NCBI RefSeq assembly: GCF_014926405.1
Contig: NZ_JACXXJ020000004.1
Coordinates: forward strand, 248,001 to 312,000
Length of the DNA stretch: 64,000 nt
Origin: Agrobacterium vitis
GTDB taxonomy: Bacteria; Pseudomonadota; Alphaproteobacteria; Rhizobiales; Rhizobiaceae
Direction of reading: 5' to 3'
In this document: in pieces, positions 17,372 to 26,345 of the stretch
Numbering within the stretch: the stretch's first letter is position 1
Layout: the number at the start of each line of letters is the position of its first letter
Notes under the pieces: generated by a model
What the model saw: the letters and a program-made list of their open reading frames with translations, nothing else
Told to the model about the DNA's origin: nothing
Databases searched by the model: none
Translations under genes and position numbers: made by a program

Positions 17372-17759
17372 TCTCCCGGTAAGATTTTACCCGCATGTAC
17401 TGCTAAGCGGTGGGGTAAAATTCATCATTCATTCGGCAGGATGATTGTGGAGGCTGATATTGTATAGTCGGAAAAATCATAAATGGGGCATAGGTTTTTT
17501 AGAAGAGTGGATGCCTCGAATGACCGAATTTTTGAGTAACACCGAAACGATTTGAAGCCGACCACTAATAGGACCTTTAATCGTAGAGATTTTGGCGTGT
17601 CCACCCGCTTGCGGGGCAGCCTGCACCTGCTACGGCACGGCGGCCTTCTTAGAAGACGTATCGGAGGCATTGCCAAGTTGTTTGTCATTGGTTGCAAGGC
17701 GGCGCAGCCGCTGCTTTTCAAGCAGTCATTTCTGTAGTGTAGTTGGACTACAGGCAGAA
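17372..17759. other. Intergenic stretch without recognisable gene
   Basis: Upstream of the ICL/PEPM gene. The first part (17400-17560) is AT-rich and must hold the leftward promoter. The rest has only short, mutually overlapping ORFs on both strands that do not resemble any family I know. It probably includes sequence carried or disturbed by the adjacent IS6 remnant. Confidence 0.4.
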
Positions 17760-18427
17760 GGCATCTGCCCTGACGTGTCGCCAGGAGCGAGCTGAGAGTT
17801 TGTATCGGCGGGGACGAAAGATAGTTTTTATCTGATTGTGGGCTGACAGGAAGCGCTGTGCTTGGCGGGGCGATTTTAACCGCTCCATGATCTTCTCTCG
17901 CTTCCTGGTCTGACGGTGAGCGTTTTCAATTCTGTTTTCAGGCCCTTGTGTGCCCGATGATCAGCATCTGGCACCAGGTTTTGTATCGGCTTGATGTCGC
18001 TTCGCAGCTTGTCCGTCACGACGACACGTGGTTTACTGAATTGCTTGACCAGTCTGGAGAAAAAACGCTTTGCAGCTTTGGTATTGCGGCAAGTTTGAAC
18101 CAGAATTTCGAGTACGTCACCATCGGCGTCAATGGCCCGCCAGAGCCAATATTTCTTCCCACTGATCGTGATGATGGCCTCATCCATATGCCACTTATCG
18201 TTCGGCTTGGGCCGGTCTCCCCAAATGCAGTCGGCAAAATGTCGGCCAAGGCGGTTGATCCAGAGACGAACCGTTTCCCTGCTCACGATAACACCGCGTT
18301 CAGCAAGAAGATCTTCTACATCGACCGTGCTCAGAGCAAACCGATGATAGGCCCAGACCGCGTAGGCGACAACTTCACGCGGAAAACGAAACCGCTTCAG
18401 ACCCGGGAAAGTGCCCGGCAATTTCAT
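17760..18427 (-). pseudogene. IS6-family transposase, frameshifted remnant
   Basis: Residues read from 18427 leftward give an IS6/IS26-type DDE transposase: FPREVVAYAVWAYHRFALS, the first catalytic Asp in KWHMDEAIITISGKKYWLWR, and KAAKRFFSRLVKQ followed by VVVTDKLRS (second Asp). At HKGL (about 17935) the frame shifts by one base; the third catalytic Glu and the C-terminus (NRIENAHRQTRKREKIM, then RQAQRFLSAHNQI) continue in another frame to about 17760. The upstream zinc-ribbon-like start is also missing. Not functional as it stands. Confidence 0.85.
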
Positions 18428-18761
18428 GTCGTCTCGATCGATGAAACGCCGGGGTCAAACAACTTGGCAATACCTCCGCAAGCAACAATTTTCGACCGGT
18501 GGCCAATCAGCATTCAAGAAATTCGCCGCACTCGCGGCATAATTGCGTCCAGCGATAGCCGTTTCTGTAACTCTTTTAAAAATTTGCGATAGAGCCATTC
18601 AAAGTCTTCGGAGAATGAAATGGGGGAGCAGTTTTTGTGATCGACTGAGGGAATAGATAAGGGTCAAATTATGAAGAGCCAATTTCTTTATTAAATTAGA
18701 GTATAAATTTTATTTTCTCGTTATGACTGTAAAATCTGTCATCCCTAAGTCTATTGTGCCG
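18428..18761. other. AT-rich intergenic stretch, no gene seen
   Basis: Lies between the IS6 remnant and the Lrp-family gene. 18640-18725 is strongly AT-rich, with runs such as AAATTATGAAG and TTAAATTAGAG. The short ORFs crossing it are antisense continuations of the flanking genes. It may contain the terminator of the leftward Lrp gene, but no clear hairpin plus U-run was found. Confidence 0.35.
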
Positions 18762-19238
18762 TCAGGAAAAGTCGTCAAAGTCGATAGGCACCGAGAAGCC
18801 GACCTTAACCCGATCCATAACGACCATCGTTTTGAAGCCCTTGATATCAGGGTTTTCATAAAAGAATTTCCGCGTAAAGCCTTCGTAATCTTCCATGCTT
18901 TGTGCCGTAACAATGAGCACGAAGTCAGAGTCGCCGGTGACGTAGTAGCCGTTCATCACTTCGGGTGTCTGGCGAATGGATTGCTTGAACCGGTCAACAA
19001 TATCGGCCCTTTCGCGCTCTAGAGACACCAGCACCAGCATGGCGATTGGCCGACCGACATCTTTGGGCCGGATAATCGAGACATCGGCCTCGATCACCCC
19101 ATTTTCGCGCAGGCGTTTGAGCCGTCGCTGCACTGCGGTTGCAGACAGGCCAACCAACGCCCCCAGTTCTTCGGTGCTGTGGCGATTGTGCGTTTGCAAA
19201 ATATTCAGGAGGCGGGCGTCGAGGCGATCAAGCTGCAT
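18762..19238 (-). CDS. Lrp/AsnC-family transcriptional regulator
   Basis: 158 aa. N-terminal helix-turn-helix (LDARLLNILQTHNRHSTEEL, then VGLSATAVQRRLKRLRENG) followed by the RAM ligand-binding domain (VSLERERADIVDRFKQSI, and ITGDSDFVLIV-like VTGDSDFVLIVTAQSMEDY). Members respond to amino acids. It is divergent from the class III aminotransferase and ABC operon at 19463-24351, which it most likely controls. Confidence 0.93.
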   Translation of the reverse strand: MQLDRLDARLLNILQTHNRHSTEELGALVGLSATAVQRRLKRLRENGVIEADVSIIRPKDVGRPIAMLVLVSLERERADIVDRFKQSIRQTPEVMNGYYVTGDSDFVLIVTAQSMEDYEGFTRKFFYENPDIKGFKTMVVMDRVKVGFSVPIDFDDFS

Positions 19239-19462
19239 TGAGATTCCCGCATGATTTCTTCGTCATTCTTGAAAAGAATGCAGGATTTCTTCGCAATAGC
19301 AACAAATCATATCGAAAATCTGCGCTGCGATGCACATAGACTTTGTTGCAAGGCTATCAAACAGAACAGACAATCCTGGATACGGCGAAGATGCGCCTCT
19401 TTCCCGGGAGTTGATCAAACTGAAATACCTGCGTTACGGCGGTCTGGCCGCCTGAGGAAATA
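19239..19462. promoter_or_regulatory. Divergent promoter region, Lrp gene / aminotransferase operon
   Basis: 224 bases between divergent starts with no internal gene. A ribosome site (GAGGAAATA) precedes the aminotransferase ATG at 19463. By position this is where the Lrp protein would bind, but no specific box can be assigned by eye. Confidence 0.45.
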
Positions 19463-20866
19463 ATGATGACGAACATTGCTGAAATCACCGACATGGACCG
19501 CCGTACGGTTCTCCATCCCTTCACCTATCTCAAGGATTACGCCTCCGGTGCCACTGAGCCGACCATCATGGAGACGGGCAAAGGGGTTCGCATCAAGGAT
19601 GCAACGGGCAGGGAATATATCGACGGATTTGCCGGTCTCTACTGCGTCAACATCGGCTACGGACGCACTGAAGTGGCCGAAGCCATCGCGCGACAGGCTT
19701 ACAAGCTTGCCTATTACCATTCCTACGCGGCCCATACGACAGAAGAGCTTGCGCGCCTGTCTGATCGACTGGTCAGAATGGCACCGGGCAATATGTCCAA
19801 GGTGTTTTATGGTCTTTCAGGCTCTGACGCCAATGAAACGCAGGCAAAGATCGTCTGGTATTACAATAATTTGCGGGGGCTTCCTCGCAAGAAAAAGATC
19901 ATTGCCCGCGAGCGTGGCTACCATGGCTGCTCGGTTGTCTCTGGTTCGATGACCGGGCTGAGTTTTTACCATGACCATATGGACCTACCGATAGCCGGTA
20001 TCCTGCGCACTGGCGTTCCACATTTCTATCGCAGTGCTTTTCCAGGCGAAACAGAATTGGCCTTTTCTGAACGCCGTGCAAACGAACTTGAAGCGCTCAT
20101 CATCGCTGAAGGGCCGGACACGGTTGGGGCGTTTATTGCCGAGCCGGTTTTAGGCACAGGTGGCATCACACCGCCTCCGGCAGGTTATTGGCCCAAAATT
20201 CAGGCCGTGCTGAAAAAATATGATGTGCTGTTGATCGCTGACGAGGTGATCTGCGGCTTCGGTCGCACAGGCGCGATGTTCGGCTCTGATTTATACGGGA
20301 TGGAGCCGGATCTTGTCACTGTCGCCAAGGGATTGACCTCCGCTTACGTGCCGTTATCGGCCTCAATCATCTCGCAAAAAATATACGACGTTATGGAAGA
20401 GGCGACGCCTCGTGTTGGCTCATTCTCCCATGGTTACACTTATTCCGGCCATCCGATTGGCGCTGCGGCGGCCAATGCCGTGCTGGATATTGTCGAGCGG
20501 GAAGATCTGGCCGGTCAGGCCGCCCAGAAAGGGGCTTACCTGCACAATAGGCTGAAGGCTGAGTTCGAACAAAACCCTATTGTCGGCGAAGTGCGTGGCG
20601 TCGGCATGATGGCGGCAATAGAGTTTGTGGCGGATCGCGGATCGAAACTGTCGTTTGATCCGGCTTTGAAGGTCGGAGGGCGGATTTCTCAAGCGGCGCG
20701 GGACCGTAATCTCATTGCGCGCGCCATGCCGCATGGAGACATTTTGGGCTTTGCGCCACCTTTGGTCATGACAGAGGCGGAGATTGACGAGATGGTGGCT
20801 ATTGCCAAAGCAGCTGTCGATGAAGTGCTCAAGCAGCTCGATTCTGAAGGTGCTGTGATTGGTTAA
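19463..20866 (+). CDS. Class III PLP aminotransferase (omega-amino acid/diamine type)
   Basis: 467 aa. Transfers a terminal amino group from an omega-amino acid or amine to pyruvate or 2-oxoglutarate. The N-terminus (LHPFTYLKDYA, then GVRIKDATGREYIDGFAGL), the GSDANETQAKIV stretch, the PLP-contacting LIADEVICGFGRTG and the Schiff-base lysine in TVAKGLTSAYVPL are all present. First gene of a run with the ABC transporter at 20885-23974, so it probably degrades an imported amino compound such as a polyamine derivative or beta-alanine-type acid. The exact substrate cannot be read from the sequence. Confidence 0.93.
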   Translation: MMTNIAEITDMDRRTVLHPFTYLKDYASGATEPTIMETGKGVRIKDATGREYIDGFAGLYCVNIGYGRTEVAEAIARQAYKLAYYHSYAAHTTEELARLSDRLVRMAPGNMSKVFYGLSGSDANETQAKIVWYYNNLRGLPRKKKIIARERGYHGCSVVSGSMTGLSFYHDHMDLPIAGILRTGVPHFYRSAFPGETELAFSERRANELEALIIAEGPDTVGAFIAEPVLGTGGITPPPAGYWPKIQAVLKKYDVLLIADEVICGFGRTGAMFGSDLYGMEPDLVTVAKGLTSAYVPLSASIISQKIYDVMEEATPRVGSFSHGYTYSGHPIGAAAANAVLDIVEREDLAGQAAQKGAYLHNRLKAEFEQNPIVGEVRGVGMMAAIEFVADRGSKLSFDPALKVGGRISQAARDRNLIARAMPHGDILGFAPPLVMTEAEIDEMVAIAKAAVDEVLKQLDSEGAVIG

Positions 20867-20884
20867 CCTAAGGAACTCATACAG

Positions 20885-21661
20885 ATGACCGACGTCTTGA
20901 AAGTTCACGACCTCGTTAAAGCGTTTGGCTCTGTCAACATCCTCAACGGAATTAATTTCCGCATGCGGGAAGGAGAGGTCATTTCGCTCATCGGCTCTTC
21001 CGGCTCCGGCAAGAGCACGGCGCTTCGCTGCGTGAACTTTCTTGAAACGCCAACATCGGGCCAGATCGAGGTGATGGGAGAGGCTATTTCGGTCATCACC
21101 AATGAGCGTGGCGAACGGGAGATCGTCAACGCCTGTAACATCAGGGAGTTTCGCCGCCGTATCGGCATGGTGTTTCAAAGCTTCAATCTTTGGCCACATC
21201 GCACGGTTTTGGGCAATGTTACGGAAGCCTTGATCTATGTGCTGAAGAAACAAAAGCACGAGGCGCAAGAGATGGCGCTTTCTGCGCTTTCCAAAGTCGG
21301 AATGGTGGATTTCCGGGATCGCTATCCCCACCAGCTCTCCGGTGGCCAGCAGCAGCGTGTGGCGATTGCGCGGGTGCTAGCAATGGCTCCCAAGCTGATG
21401 TTGTTTGATGAGCCAACATCAGCATTAGACCCCGAATTGGTCGGGGAAGTGCTGAAAGTCATCAGAACTCTGGCGGATGAAGGTGCAACCATCCTTCTCG
21501 TCACCCATGAAATGCGGTTCGCGCGTGATGTTTCGAACCGAATGATCTTCCTGCACAAAGGCATCGTTGAGCAGGATGACACGCCGGAAGAGCTGTTTCG
21601 CAACCCCGCATCCGGGGCGGTGGAGCGGTTTCTATCCAGCGTCATGCCGGCCGCCGCTTAA
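20885..21661 (+). CDS. Polar amino-acid ABC transporter ATPase (HisP/GlnQ family)
   Basis: 258 aa ATPase with Walker A GSSGSGKSTALR, the long helical-domain insert typical of HisP-like proteins, signature LSGGQQQRVAIARVL, Walker B LMLFDEPTSALDPEL and the switch histidine in LLVTHEMRFARDV. It begins 18 bases after the aminotransferase and precedes the cognate binding protein and two permeases. Confidence 0.95.
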   Translation: MTDVLKVHDLVKAFGSVNILNGINFRMREGEVISLIGSSGSGKSTALRCVNFLETPTSGQIEVMGEAISVITNERGEREIVNACNIREFRRRIGMVFQSFNLWPHRTVLGNVTEALIYVLKKQKHEAQEMALSALSKVGMVDFRDRYPHQLSGGQQQRVAIARVLAMAPKLMLFDEPTSALDPELVGEVLKVIRTLADEGATILLVTHEMRFARDVSNRMIFLHKGIVEQDDTPEELFRNPASGAVERFLSSVMPAAA

Positions 21662-21699
21662 GCGGGGTCGTTCCCACAACAATAAAAGGGGTAACAGAT

Positions 21700-22518
21700 A
21701 TGTCCATCACCAAGATCATCCAATCCACTCTGGCATCCACCTTGCTTCTGATTGCCGCCACCAGTGCAGCCTATGCCGAAGAAGGCGTGTTGCGCATTGG
21801 CACAGAAGGTGACGCACCGCTATTCAGCATGGCCGATGCAAACGGCAACGTCACCGGCTTTGATGCCGACATTGCCAATGGCATTTGTGCCGAACTGAAG
21901 GTCAAGTGCAAATTCGTTGTTCAGGCGTTCAGTTCTCTCATTCCATCAATGGACAGTGACCGTTTTGACGTGATCATTTCTGGCCTCGGCATTACGCCAG
22001 AGCGGGCAAAGAAAATCGACTACTCCATTCCCTATGCAACCACACCGCTTTATTTTGTCGTTCCCAAAAGCTCACCTCTTGCCGGATTGAAGAGCCTTGC
22101 CGAGATAGAAAAGTCATTGGCTGGCAAGAGTGTTGGCGTTGTGACCGGCACAACTTACGCAAAATTCATTGAAAAGCGGATTCCGGGCGCTGATCTAAAG
22201 ACCTATGATGCGACCACCCAGCAAACTGCCGATCTGGCCAGTGGCCGCCTTGATGCCGCCTTCGGCGATTCCCCAACCTGGATGGATTTTCTAGCCAGCG
22301 CCGACGGTGCCAATTTTACCAAGATCGATGTCAAGATCATGTCCATGGATGATCCTGATGTTCTCGGTCACGGCATGGGCGTTGGCATGCGCAAGGGCAA
22401 TAGCGAACTGAAAACCAAGGTTGACGCTGCCCTGTGCAAGATGGTGACAGACGGCAAGGTCAAGGACGCCTCGATGAATTGGTTCAAGGACGATTATACC
22501 ATCCCCTGCAAGAAGTGA
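21700..22518 (+). CDS. Polar amino-acid ABC transporter periplasmic binding protein (SBP_bac_3)
   Basis: 272 aa. Sec signal peptide (SITKIIQSTLASTLLLIAAT, cleavage after AYA) then the family 3 fold: LRIGTEGDAPLFSMADANG, GFDADIANGICAELK, DVIISGLGITPERAK and the hinge strand KSVGVVTGTTYAKFI. The start follows GGGGTAACAG, a good ribosome site. Two Cys pairs (CAELKVKC and the C-terminal CK region) may form disulphides in the periplasm. Confidence 0.95.
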   Translation: MSITKIIQSTLASTLLLIAATSAAYAEEGVLRIGTEGDAPLFSMADANGNVTGFDADIANGICAELKVKCKFVVQAFSSLIPSMDSDRFDVIISGLGITPERAKKIDYSIPYATTPLYFVVPKSSPLAGLKSLAEIEKSLAGKSVGVVTGTTYAKFIEKRIPGADLKTYDATTQQTADLASGRLDAAFGDSPTWMDFLASADGANFTKIDVKIMSMDDPDVLGHGMGVGMRKGNSELKTKVDAALCKMVTDGKVKDASMNWFKDDYTIPCKK

Positions 22519-22532
22519 TCTCTCTTTTGACA

Positions 22533-22564
22533 CGGCACATTCTGAGCAAAATCAGGATGTGCCG
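22533..22564 (+). promoter_or_regulatory. Strong stem-loop between binding protein and permease genes
   Basis: A 13-bp stem (22533-22545 with 22552-22564, one T-G wobble) and a 6-base loop GCAAAA lie 15 bases after the binding-protein stop. There is no U-run. Such hairpins protect the upstream mRNA and lower downstream expression, which matches the need for excess receptor over channel. It also sits close to the next ribosome site. Confidence 0.7.
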
Positions 22565-22578
22565 TCGGGGTGGTATGC

Positions 22579-23292
22579 ATGTTGAATGATATTTGGGAGT
22601 TGCTGATTGGCAAAGGGTGGGCGCTCGCCCTTTTGCGGGGTGGTGCTGTGACCATTGCCATCGGCTTGCTCGGTATGCTGCTGGGGCTTGTTATTGCCAC
22701 ACCATTGGCGCTGTTGCGCTGGCGGCGGGTGGTTGTGATCTCGCAGCTGATTGATGCCTACAGCGTCATTGTCCGTGGTGTGCCCGGGCTTCTGGTGATC
22801 TATCTGCTGTTTTTCGGCTCTGTTGACTGGGTGCGGGCGTTCACATCCATGTTTGGCTATCAAAACACTGCCGAAAACGCTTATCCGATGATCATCGGCG
22901 TGATTGCGATTGCGGCAATCTCGTGCGCCTATTCCATTGAGGTCATCAGGGGCGCACTTCAATCGGTTCCTGTCGGTCTTATCGAGGCTGCGCACTCGCT
23001 GGCCTTGCCGGGCAAGGTGACGTTCTTTCGGGTGATTTTTCCGCTCGCGCTCAGGCTTGCGCTGGGTGGTCTCAACAATGTCTGGCAAATGACAATCAAG
23101 GATACCTCGCTGATCTCCGTGATCGGATTGCAGGAATTGATGCGCGCAGCCGCCATCGCCGCAGGTATCACACGCTCACCGTTGCTGTTTTACGGTGTCG
23201 CCGCCCTGTTGTTTTTCACCCTGACGGGTGTGAGCCAGGCGATGTTTGCTCGCGCCGAGCGCTATCTCAATCGCGGGTTCAACGGGTGCTGA
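22579..23292 (+). CDS. Polar amino-acid ABC transporter permease (HisQ type)
   Basis: 237 aa from the ATG at 22579; a GTG three codons upstream is also in frame. Membrane segments at about 20-45, 55-75 and further on, and the family loop IEAAHSLALPGKVTFFRVIFP (EAA motif). GLNNVWQMTIKDTSLISVIG is the usual C-terminal signature. It is followed by the second permease with no gap. Confidence 0.93.
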   Translation: MLNDIWELLIGKGWALALLRGGAVTIAIGLLGMLLGLVIATPLALLRWRRVVVISQLIDAYSVIVRGVPGLLVIYLLFFGSVDWVRAFTSMFGYQNTAENAYPMIIGVIAIAAISCAYSIEVIRGALQSVPVGLIEAAHSLALPGKVTFFRVIFPLALRLALGGLNNVWQMTIKDTSLISVIGLQELMRAAAIAAGITRSPLLFYGVAALLFFTLTGVSQAMFARAERYLNRGFNGC

Positions 23293-23293
23293 C

Positions 23294-23974
23294 ATGGACA
23301 TCAATATCATCACCTATGCTGTACCCTTTCTTCTCACCGGTGCCAAAACGACCCTGCTGATTGCCGTGTTCGGCATTGGGTTTGGTCTGCCGTTTGGGGT
23401 CTTGCTTGCTTTGGGTCGCGGCTCGCACAATCATGTCCTTCGCCGCACCTGTGACTTCTACTGCGCCATCTTTCGTGGCACGCCCATGCTGGTGCAGATT
23501 TTTGTGATTTACTACGGACTGGCGCAGATCAGTTTCGTGCGCCAGAACCCCATCCTCTGGTGGATGATTGGCAATGGGTTACATGCGGCCATTCTCGCCG
23601 TCATCCTCAACACCTGCGCCTACACCGCCGAAATCTTCCGCTCAGCTCTCCTGTCACTGCCCCGTGGCCTGATTGAAGCTGCCGAAGCCTGTGGCATGTC
23701 TGGCTGGCATATCTTCATCCGCGTCAAATTTCCGCTCGCCTTGCGTCAGGCTCTGCCTGCTTACAGCAGCGAAGTGGCGATTATTGTGAAGGAATCCAGC
23801 CTTGCCTCCACCATCACCGTGCTGGAAATCACTGGTTACGCCAAGCGATTGATGAGTGAGACCTTTGCCATCATGGACATCTTCATCATCACCGCTGCTT
23901 TCTATCTCACCATCAATGTCATTGCCTTGATGGCGCTGAAATTCATCGAGCGGCGACTGTCGTTCAGCCGATAA
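23294..23974 (+). CDS. Polar amino-acid ABC transporter permease (HisM type)
   Basis: 226 aa from the ATG at 23294, which directly follows the TGA of the HisQ-type gene; the earlier in-frame start at 23246 would lie inside that gene and is rejected. EAA motif IEAAEACGMSGWHIFIRVKF and the terminal signature SSEVAIIVKESSLASTITVL are clear. Forms the heterodimeric channel with the preceding permease. Confidence 0.93.
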   Translation: MDINIITYAVPFLLTGAKTTLLIAVFGIGFGLPFGVLLALGRGSHNHVLRRTCDFYCAIFRGTPMLVQIFVIYYGLAQISFVRQNPILWWMIGNGLHAAILAVILNTCAYTAEIFRSALLSLPRGLIEAAEACGMSGWHIFIRVKFPLALRQALPAYSSEVAIIVKESSLASTITVLEITGYAKRLMSETFAIMDIFIITAAFYLTINVIALMALKFIERRLSFSR

Positions 23975-23997
23975 CCATCCTATTGAAAGACCATCCT

Positions 23998-24351
23998 ATG
24001 TCCAAGCTGACCTTTATTGACCAGAACAACCTGCCAGAACCACGCAAGGGCCAACCGTTGCCAGACAGACTGGTGGAAGGCGATCCACAGTTTCTGACCT
24101 GGGATATTGCCCAGACGACAGACGGTCTGGTGTCCTGCGGCGTATGGGAGGTCACGCCTGGTGCCTATCGCTCGATCAAAGGTGAAACCTTTGAATTCTG
24201 TGTCATTCTGTCCGGTGTTTCCGAGCTGATTGAAGATGGATGTGAACCGCGTCGAATTGCTGCGGGTGACTCATTCGTCATGCATCCGGGTTTTACCGGG
24301 GTTTGGAAGGTCATCGAAACCACGCGGAAACTCTGGGTCTCTCGCGATTGA
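23998..24351 (+). CDS. Small cupin-domain protein (DUF861/EutQ-like)
   Basis: 117 aa from the ATG at 23998 (MSKLTFID). A single cupin barrel: VTPGAYRSIKGETFEFCVIL gives the first conserved strand pair and IAAGDSFVMHPGFTGVWKV the second. Such cupins often accompany amine or amino-acid oxidation genes. It sits directly between the ABC transporter and the FAD oxidoreductase. No catalytic function can be assigned. Confidence 0.8.
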   Translation: MSKLTFIDQNNLPEPRKGQPLPDRLVEGDPQFLTWDIAQTTDGLVSCGVWEVTPGAYRSIKGETFEFCVILSGVSELIEDGCEPRRIAAGDSFVMHPGFTGVWKVIETTRKLWVSRD

Positions 24352-24397
24352 GATTGTCTCACGCATTCCTTCCGATCATATGAAACGGAACGACCTT

Positions 24398-24622
24398 ATG
24401 ACAAACGTGGTTCAGCCATCGATAAAATCTACTCCCTACTGGTGGGATGGTTGCGCATTTCCAACCTTGTCGACCAAGCCGGTGAGCGCCACCTGTGACG
24501 TCGCTATTGTTGGCGGTGGCTACACCGGTCTCTCAGCCGCCATCGAGCTTGCGCGGGCCGGCCTGCATGTTCAGCTGTTTGATCGGACATCGCTTGGGCA
24601 AGCCGCATCCAGCCGCAACGGC
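24398..24622 (+). pseudogene. FAD-dependent amine/amino-acid oxidoreductase, truncated by an IS3-family remnant
   Basis: The first 75 or so codons encode the N-terminus of a DadA/PuuB-like flavoprotein: STPYWWDGCAFPTL, the dinucleotide-binding motif VAIVGGGYTGLSAAIELARA and ASSRNG. Family members are 380-430 aa. At about 24620 the frame runs straight into IS3 OrfB sequence (RIYRLYKEMDLQLRNK), so the remaining 80% of the gene is missing from this locus. The operon from 19463 has therefore probably lost its oxidase step. Confidence 0.82.
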
Positions 24623-25282
24623 TGGGTGGTGAATCCGAAGAGAATCTATCGTCTTTACAAGGAGATGGACCTGCAACTGCGCAACAAGGTGCCAAAACGG
24701 CGCGTCAAAGCAAAGCTGCAATCGCACCGCAGCCACTCGTTCGAACGACGTCTGGGCCATGGATTTCATGCATGACCAACTGGCCACAGGTCGCAAGATC
24801 AGGGTTCTCACGGTTGTCGATACCTTCTCGCGCTTCTCTCCGGCGGTAGATGCCCGCTTCAGCTATAAAGGGGAAGACGTCGTGCAGACCCTCGAACGCG
24901 TATGCCGGCAGGTCGGTTACCCGGCCACCATTCGGGTGGACAACGGCAGCGAATTCATCTCTCGTAACCTCGATCTCTGGGCCTATCATAGAGGCGTCGT
25001 GCTTGACTTCTAGCGGTCGGGCAAGCCGACGGACAACAGCTACATCGAGAGTTTTAATGGCAAGTTCCGGGCAGAGTGCCTGAACGCCCACTGGTTTATG
25101 AGCCTTGACGACGCAAGGGCAAAGATGGAGGATTGGCGTAGAGACTATAACGAGTTCCGGCCACACAGCGCGATCGACAACAAGATGCCGATTTCGCTAT
25201 TGAACGGCTCATCGGCACCCACGCCAACCTGAGCCTTAACCCTGGAAAATTCCAGCTCCCGCTGGCCCAAAACCGGGGTGCA
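24622..25282 (+). mobile_element. IS3-family element, 3' remnant
   Basis: Carries the C-terminal part of an IS3 OrfB transposase and the right end of the element. Sequence order: RLYKEMDLQLRNK, PKRRVKAKL, frameshift near 24720, then NDVWAMDFMHDQLATG (first Asp of the DDE triad), IRVDNGSEF (second), an in-frame TAG at 25011, and SYIESFNGKFRAECL (catalytic Glu), stop near 25230. The end at 25282 reads ...GGGGTGCA. A second copy of the last 205 bases is found inverted at 55671-55875. Defective: no left end, one frameshift, one nonsense codon. Confidence 0.85.
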
Positions 25283-25634
25283 CTTCAGAGGCGAGTGCCA
25301 ACAGGTGTCATACCTGGGCTGCATCCTTCGTCTGCCGCGCCAGCCGCCGGAGACGTTCACCATCAAAATCTTCACGTAACGAAATCCCCGATGGCATCGT
25401 AAACCTCCCGTTTGCGACAGAGGTTCAGATTCACCGCGTTTTGGGAAGGCCAAAGAGTGGAAATCAGTGAGGCTGCATCTAAGCCGACGTCAGCCAGAAA
25501 TTCCACTTATCCTAGCCGTGCAGATTTTCAGAGCCAGCTCTCATCAGTTACGTCGGTTGTTACCAAAAGCGATCTTCTGCGCCGTTCCGTTTGGCCATCT
25601 TGTCCACCGCGTTGCACGAAACCGACTCACATGG
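25283..25634. other. Non-coding stretch upstream of the indigoidine cluster
   Basis: 350 bases between the IS3 end and the first cluster gene. ORFs here are short and unlike any family I recognise. The cluster promoter should lie here, but no confident -35/-10 pair or LysR box can be pointed out. It may also contain host sequence left over from the IS-mediated rearrangement. Confidence 0.4.
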
Positions 25635-26336
25635 ATGGACCAACGGATGCAAAATATTGTTCAGGTTGCCGGCATTATTGATAGCGAAGAGGCGAAGCTC
25701 TGCTTTGAAAACGGCGCGGACTGGATCGGATTTCCTCTGCGCCTGCCGTCGGGAAAAAACGATATTTCTGAAGCTGACTCTACGACCATCGTCAAAGGCC
25801 TCAAGGCACCGCAGCGCGCGGTTCTAATCAGCTACATGACGACCGCCGACGAGATATCGCAATTTTGCGACCAGCTCGGTCTGGATGCGGTGCAGATTCA
25901 TGGCGATATTCCGATGGCGGAGCTTGCCAAGCTGCGTTCCGATCGGCCGGATCTTTACCTACTCAAAAGTTTGGTTGTGTCCTCCGACAACCTGCCGGAG
26001 CTGCGCAAATTGATCGATGACAGCGCCGAGTATGTCGATATGTATATCACCGACACGTTCGATCCGAAAACCGGTGCGAAGGGCGCAACCGGCTTGACTC
26101 ATGACTGGAATGTGAGCGCGGAATTGGCCCGCTACTCCCCCAAGCCCTTGATGATGGCGGGCGGTCTATCGCCGGACAATGTGTATGACGCGATCCTTGC
26201 GGTGCGCCCAGCAGCAGTGGATGCGCATTCCTTGTTGGAAGGAGTGGACAAGCGAAAATGTGCGGAAAAGGTGCGGGTCTTCTGTGCCGAAGCCAAAAGG
26301 GCATTTTCCGAACTTTCGCTCCAGGTTACCCAGTAG
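25635..26336 (+). CDS. Phosphoribosylanthranilate isomerase-like (TrpF-fold) protein lacking the catalytic Cys
   Basis: 233 aa (ATG 25635; an ATG at 25647 is an alternative). The TIM-barrel order of TrpF is kept: opening strand IVQVAGIIDSEEA, NGADWIGFPLRL, VQIHGDI, YITDTFDPKTG with GATGLTHDW, the phosphate-binding LMMAGGLSPDNV, and AAVDAHSLLEGVDKRK. In TrpF the first strand is KICG with a catalytic Cys; here the equivalent is VAGI, so the base is missing, while the general-acid Asp region is retained. It is therefore likely a phosphoribosyl-ligand protein with changed chemistry and not a tryptophan-pathway enzyme. First gene of the indigoidine cluster; 9 bases from the uracil phosphoribosyltransferase. 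Confidence 0.75.
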   Translation: MDQRMQNIVQVAGIIDSEEAKLCFENGADWIGFPLRLPSGKNDISEADSTTIVKGLKAPQRAVLISYMTTADEISQFCDQLGLDAVQIHGDIPMAELAKLRSDRPDLYLLKSLVVSSDNLPELRKLIDDSAEYVDMYITDTFDPKTGAKGATGLTHDWNVSAELARYSPKPLMMAGGLSPDNVYDAILAVRPAAVDAHSLLEGVDKRKCAEKVRVFCAEAKRAFSELSLQVTQ

Positions 26337-26345
26337 AGCGCCGCC

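Noticed and set aside
17425..17721. A 98-codon frame on the minus strand between the ICL/PEPM gene and the IS6 remnant
   Set aside because: No ribosome site or recognisable motif, and a plus-strand frame of similar length overlaps it.
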